From: Desulfosporosinus hippei DSM 8344
GTDB lineage: Bacteria; Bacillota; Desulfitobacteriia; Desulfitobacteriales; Desulfitobacteriaceae
Direction of reading: 5' to 3'
Assembly (NCBI RefSeq): GCF_900100785.1
Contig: NZ_FNCP01000003.1
Span: 186,001 to 250,000, forward strand
Length of the DNA stretch: 64,000 bases
The translations under genes were made by a program, and so were the position numbers. The notes under the pieces are model-generated. The model saw only the letters and a program-made list of their open reading frames with translations. It was not told where the DNA came from and did no database searches. Shown here piece after piece: positions 62,490-64,000 of the stretch. Each line of letters starts with the position of its first letter. Within the stretch, counting starts at the first letter, position 1.

Positions 62490-63863
62490 CTATAACTCTT
62501 TTCGGAGCTTTCGAGTGAGCAAATATGAATCGATCAGAGCAATACGCTCTCCCATTGGTTTTAGGCGGAAAAGCAGCCGGATTAGTTCCCTTGCCAACCG
62601 ATCCGAATCGTGACGCACCACATTTCTCTCTTGCACTAAATTTGCTTCAAAATATTTGGCTCCTAAATGGTGAACCATTTTGGGATCAGCCATAACCGGA
62701 GCAGCTTCTTCCTGACTATAGCGCTTTAAAAGTGGGGCGGTTATTTCGCCACGTGAAGCAAGGACTGCATCGACAAAGCCTGAACCACAGTGGTCTATTA
62801 TTGCTTGAAGATGATCCGAGACTTTGTAGCCATCCGTCTCCCCTTTTTCTGTCATAACATTACATACATAAACACAAGGAGCGCTGGCTTCCCTGATTTT
62901 TTCTCTGAGCCCTAAGACTAATAGGTTAGGCAAAACACTGGTATAGAGACTTCCCGGCCCTAAAACTATAAGGTCTGCTTCTTCAATTGCCTTTAAAGCG
63001 TCAGGCAAAGGAGCACAATTGCTGGGTTCCAGGTAAACCCTCTTTATTTTTCCTTCAGTAGTTCGGATGGTAGTTTCCCCAACAACACGAGTTCCGTCTT
63101 CCAAATCAGCCGTTAAAACGACTTGTTCTAAGGTGGTAGGAAACACCTTTCCACGAATAGCAAAGACTTTGCTGACTTGTTCAATTCCTTTTTGAAAATC
63201 ACCAAAAGTATCCGTTAACCCTGCTAAAAGCAAATTCCCTAAACTATGACCCTCTAGAGCTCCACTTTCAAAACGATAGGAAAAGAGCGTATTCATAGTA
63301 TCCTCTGTCTCTGCCAAAGCTACCATGCAATTGCGCACATCCCCCGGCGGCTGGATTCCTAATTCGTCACGCAGCTTTCCTGAACTTCCTCCATCATCAG
63401 ATACCGTAACAATTGCGGTGAGATTGCAAGTGTATTTCTTTAGGCCACGCAAGAGAGCAGAAAGCCCCGTTCCGCCGCCAACCACTACAATTCTAGGTCC
63501 TCTGCGTAAATGATGTCTTGAATAGATCCTATCCACAATTCTAACTTCGTTCTCAGGGATTACAGTAGAGATTATCGAATAAAGCATTCGTTTAAAACCA
63601 ACGATGATAGCAATAATCCCTAAAGCGCTGATAATTGCCCCTGTTGGCACGGTAGTATGCTTGGTACTGCCCGTCAAACGATAAATAACTTCTCGAAATT
63701 GCAGCTCGGCATAGCCGATAGCCACTCCGTCGTTCATGACGGAAAAGCCTGTTGCAAAAAGGAAAATCCCCAACACTGCGAGAATGAACCACCTTTTTAC
63801 CTTCAAATCAGGGTAGAGCCATTTTAAGTAACGATATATCTGATCGTATTTTTTGGGGTTCAT
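62490..63863 (-). CDS. yvcK: YvcK/CofD-like gluconeogenesis factor
   Basis: A 457-residue protein. Residues 1-120 have two membrane helices ([34 protein letters not shown]), longer than Bacillus YvcK. The CofD-like domain begins [18 protein letters not shown] and has [29 protein letters not shown] and [17 protein letters not shown]. YvcK binds UDP-GlcNAc and supports growth on gluconeogenic carbon and cell shape. Its ATG overlaps the RapZ stop (ATGA). Confidence 0.92.
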   Translation of the reverse strand: MNPKKYDQIYRYLKWLYPDLKVKRWFILAVLGIFLFATGFSVMNDGVAIGYAELQFREVIYRLTGSTKHTTVPTGAIISALGIIAIIVGFKRMLYSIISTVIPENEVRIVDRIYSRHHLRRGPRIVVVGGGTGLSALLRGLKKYTCNLTAIVTVSDDGGSSGKLRDELGIQPPGDVRNCMVALAETEDTMNTLFSYRFESGALEGHSLGNLLLAGLTDTFGDFQKGIEQVSKVFAIRGKVFPTTLEQVVLTADLEDGTRVVGETTIRTTEGKIKRVYLEPSNCAPLPDALKAIEEADLIVLGPGSLYTSVLPNLLVLGLREKIREASAPCVYVCNVMTEKGETDGYKVSDHLQAIIDHCGSGFVDAVLASRGEITAPLLKRYSQEEAAPVMADPKMVHHLGAKYFEANLVQERNVVRHDSDRLARELIRLLFRLKPMGERIALIDSYLLTRKLRKEL

Positions 63864-64000
63864 CGCGTTTTTCCACGCTTTTGGTTCTTTGTGGCATCCC
63901 GGTGAGTTACCCTGATCGAATAATCACGTTCTATTAAAAAACTCCCTACTCTTTCCGCAATAGCAACGGAGCGATGTTGTCCACCCGTACAACCAATCCC
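63860..64000 (-). CDS. rapZ: RapZ nucleotide-binding protein (C-terminal end)
   Basis: The last 46 residues are visible: [20 protein letters not shown] at the window edge is the conserved RapZ/YvcJ C-terminal motif, followed by a helix and a Lys/Arg-rich tail. The stop overlaps the yvcK start. RapZ-type proteins regulate glucosamine-6-phosphate synthase in enterics; the role in Firmicutes is less clear. The N-terminal ATPase part is outside the window. Confidence 0.93.
   Translation of the reverse strand, partial: GIGCTGGQHRSVAIAERVGSFLIERDYSIRVTHRDATKNQKRGKTR

Overview
The window looks like a chromosomal segment of a low-GC, spore-former-type anaerobe of the Peptococcaceae/Desulfitobacteriaceae (Desulfosporosinus/Desulfitobacterium-like). 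The evidence is AGGAGG-type ribosome binding sites, many TTG/GTG starts, the rapZ-yvcK-whiA and pgk-tpiA-gpmI-eno clusters, rpoN, and an anaerobic glpABC glycerol-3-phosphate dehydrogenase. The genus is an inference from gene content only.

Positions 1 to about 37,000 are the integrase-proximal part of a temperate prophage; its far end lies left of the window. Its large serine integrase (35458-37068, plus) runs into the 3' end of the host tmRNA gene ssrA (36968-37319, minus), so this junction is one attachment site. Next come an ImmR-like repressor and ImmA-like metallopeptidase (plus strand), then a divergent early operon on the minus strand. That operon holds a Cro-like regulator, small proteins, a phage sigma factor, a 27-bp-repeat protein, DUF2800 nuclease, DUF2815 protein, family A DNA polymerase, DEAD helicase, DNA methyltransferase, VapE-type primase/helicase, VRR-NUC nuclease, a SNF2 helicase broken inside its Walker A motif, and a MazG-like protein. 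An iteron cluster lies at 21.8-21.9 kb. The late operon (18.9 to 0.8 kb, minus) starts behind a sigma-A-like promoter and two tandem terminators. It encodes TerS, TerL, a Prp-type protease, a small membrane protein, portal, scaffold, an N4-gp56-like capsid protein, a polysaccharide deacetylase, tail and fibre proteins, and two long internal-virion-like proteins. There is no tape measure, sheath or major tail protein, so a short-tailed (podovirus-like) virion with T7-like gene order is inferred. The scaffold and capsid proteins both carry a DLQLF(A/S) motif near the N-terminus, resembling the known Prp cleavage site, and the phage encodes its own Prp homologue.

Positions 37,000 to 64,000 are host chromosome, with all genes on the minus strand. 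In transcription order (right to left) they are rapZ (partial), yvcK, whiA, rpoN; a Na/phosphate transporter; a glycerophosphodiester phosphodiesterase with an ABC importer; glpA, glpB, glpC; a PhoU-like protein; glpK; then pgk, tpiA, gpmI, eno, secG, an esterase, an HD hydrolase, smpB and ssrA. Together these could import and hydrolyse glycerophosphodiesters, oxidise glycerol-3-phosphate to DHAP, and feed lower glycolysis down to phosphoenolpyruvate. Four hexamers spaced exactly 11 bp upstream of the phosphodiesterase gene look like a Pho box.

Three copies of an interspersed element (274, 213 and 141 bp) share the same two ends and a terminal hairpin but differ in internal length. Two of them, in inverted orientation, bracket the glycerol-phosphate/phosphate gene block between rpoN and pgk, where many relatives carry cggR-gapA.
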